Shown: positions 14,742 through 14,798 of the stretch, in pieces
Position numbering within the stretch: the first letter of the stretch is position 1
How the letters are laid out: each line of letters opens with the position of its first letter
Assembly: GCA_900549235.1 (NCBI GenBank)
Contig: URNT01000057.1
Coordinates: forward strand, 1-14,798
Length of the DNA stretch: 14,798 nucleotides
Direction of reading: 5' to 3'
Origin: an uncultured Clostridium sp.
GTDB lineage: Bacteria; Bacillota; Clostridia; Lachnospirales; Lachnospiraceae
Program-made: the position numbers and the translations under genes
The notes under the pieces: generated by a model
Databases searched by the model: none
Told to the model about the DNA's origin: nothing
What the model saw: the letters and a program-made list of their open reading frames with translations, nothing else

Positions 14742-14796
14742 ACGGGGCTGTTGCAAAAGTAGATGAATAATCTACCGGAGCGACAGCTCCGTTTTT
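14742..14796 (+). terminator. Terminator at the end of the DhaKL operon
   Basis: ACGGGGCTGTTGC (14742-14754) pairs at all 13 positions (two G-T) with GCGACAGCTCCGT (14780-14792). The loop holds a second stem GTAGAT/ATCTAC. Five T residues end at 14796. It closes the operon directly after dhaL. Confidence 0.85.
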
Positions 14797-14798
14797 AT

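Noticed and set aside
14742..14796. GGGGCTGTTGC terminus resembling the ends of some insertion sequences
   Set aside because: It forms a complete terminator hairpin with a T-run directly after dhaL, and no transposase is visible within the window. The sequence stops at 14798, so an element beginning here cannot be fully excluded.

Overview
The window looks like a chromosomal segment of an anaerobic Gram-positive Firmicute, most likely a Lachnospiraceae-type Clostridium. The basis is a T-box leader upstream of thrS, a DUF3842 gene, an ECF transporter S component, a lipobox on the solute-binding protein, strong AAAGGAG/GGAGG ribosome binding sites, and tRNA genes without an encoded CCA. The family placement is inference from gene content. 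No mobile element, CRISPR array or rRNA was seen.

Layout. (1) 1-181: the 3' part of tRNA-Phe(GAA), a complete tRNA-Lys(UUU) and a strong intrinsic terminator. (2) 206-2008: a large membrane-anchored surface protein with cell-wall-binding-like repeats and a DUF5050-like body, converging on a two-gene minus-strand unit (2695-2016) that encodes a DUF3842 protein and an unrecognised 80-residue protein. (3) 2783-4632: a near-consensus promoter, a structured leader that ends in an intrinsic terminator, and two overlapping genes for an ECF S component and a P-loop kinase with an unexplained N-terminal half. This looks like an uptake-and-phosphorylate unit. (4) 4606-6734: a perfect-hexamer promoter inside the kinase 3' end, a threonine T-box riboswitch, thrS lacking most of its TGS domain, and a bidirectional terminator shared with the convergent GntR gene. 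(5) 7385-6741 (minus): a GntR/FCD regulator divergent from the next operon. (6) 7618-14796: one long operon under a clear promoter. In order it encodes an ATC-hydrolase-family protein, a complete LivJHMGF-type ABC importer, a 52-codon relic of a short-chain dehydrogenase, and DhaK and DhaL-like dihydroxyacetone-kinase subunits. It closes with a 13-bp terminator.

How the parts may work together. The last operon is the most interesting part. The GntR regulator, the high-affinity importer, the small cysteine-rich ATC-hydrolase-like enzyme and the DhaKL pair look like one inducible uptake and catabolic system whose substrate cannot be read from the sequence. No DhaM phosphotransferase partner is present before the terminator. 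DhaL departs from the usual motifs at several nucleotide-binding positions, so the phosphoryl donor and substrate may not be the classical ones. The dehydrogenase relic, coupled to livF by an ATGA overlap, suggests the system once included an SDR enzyme.
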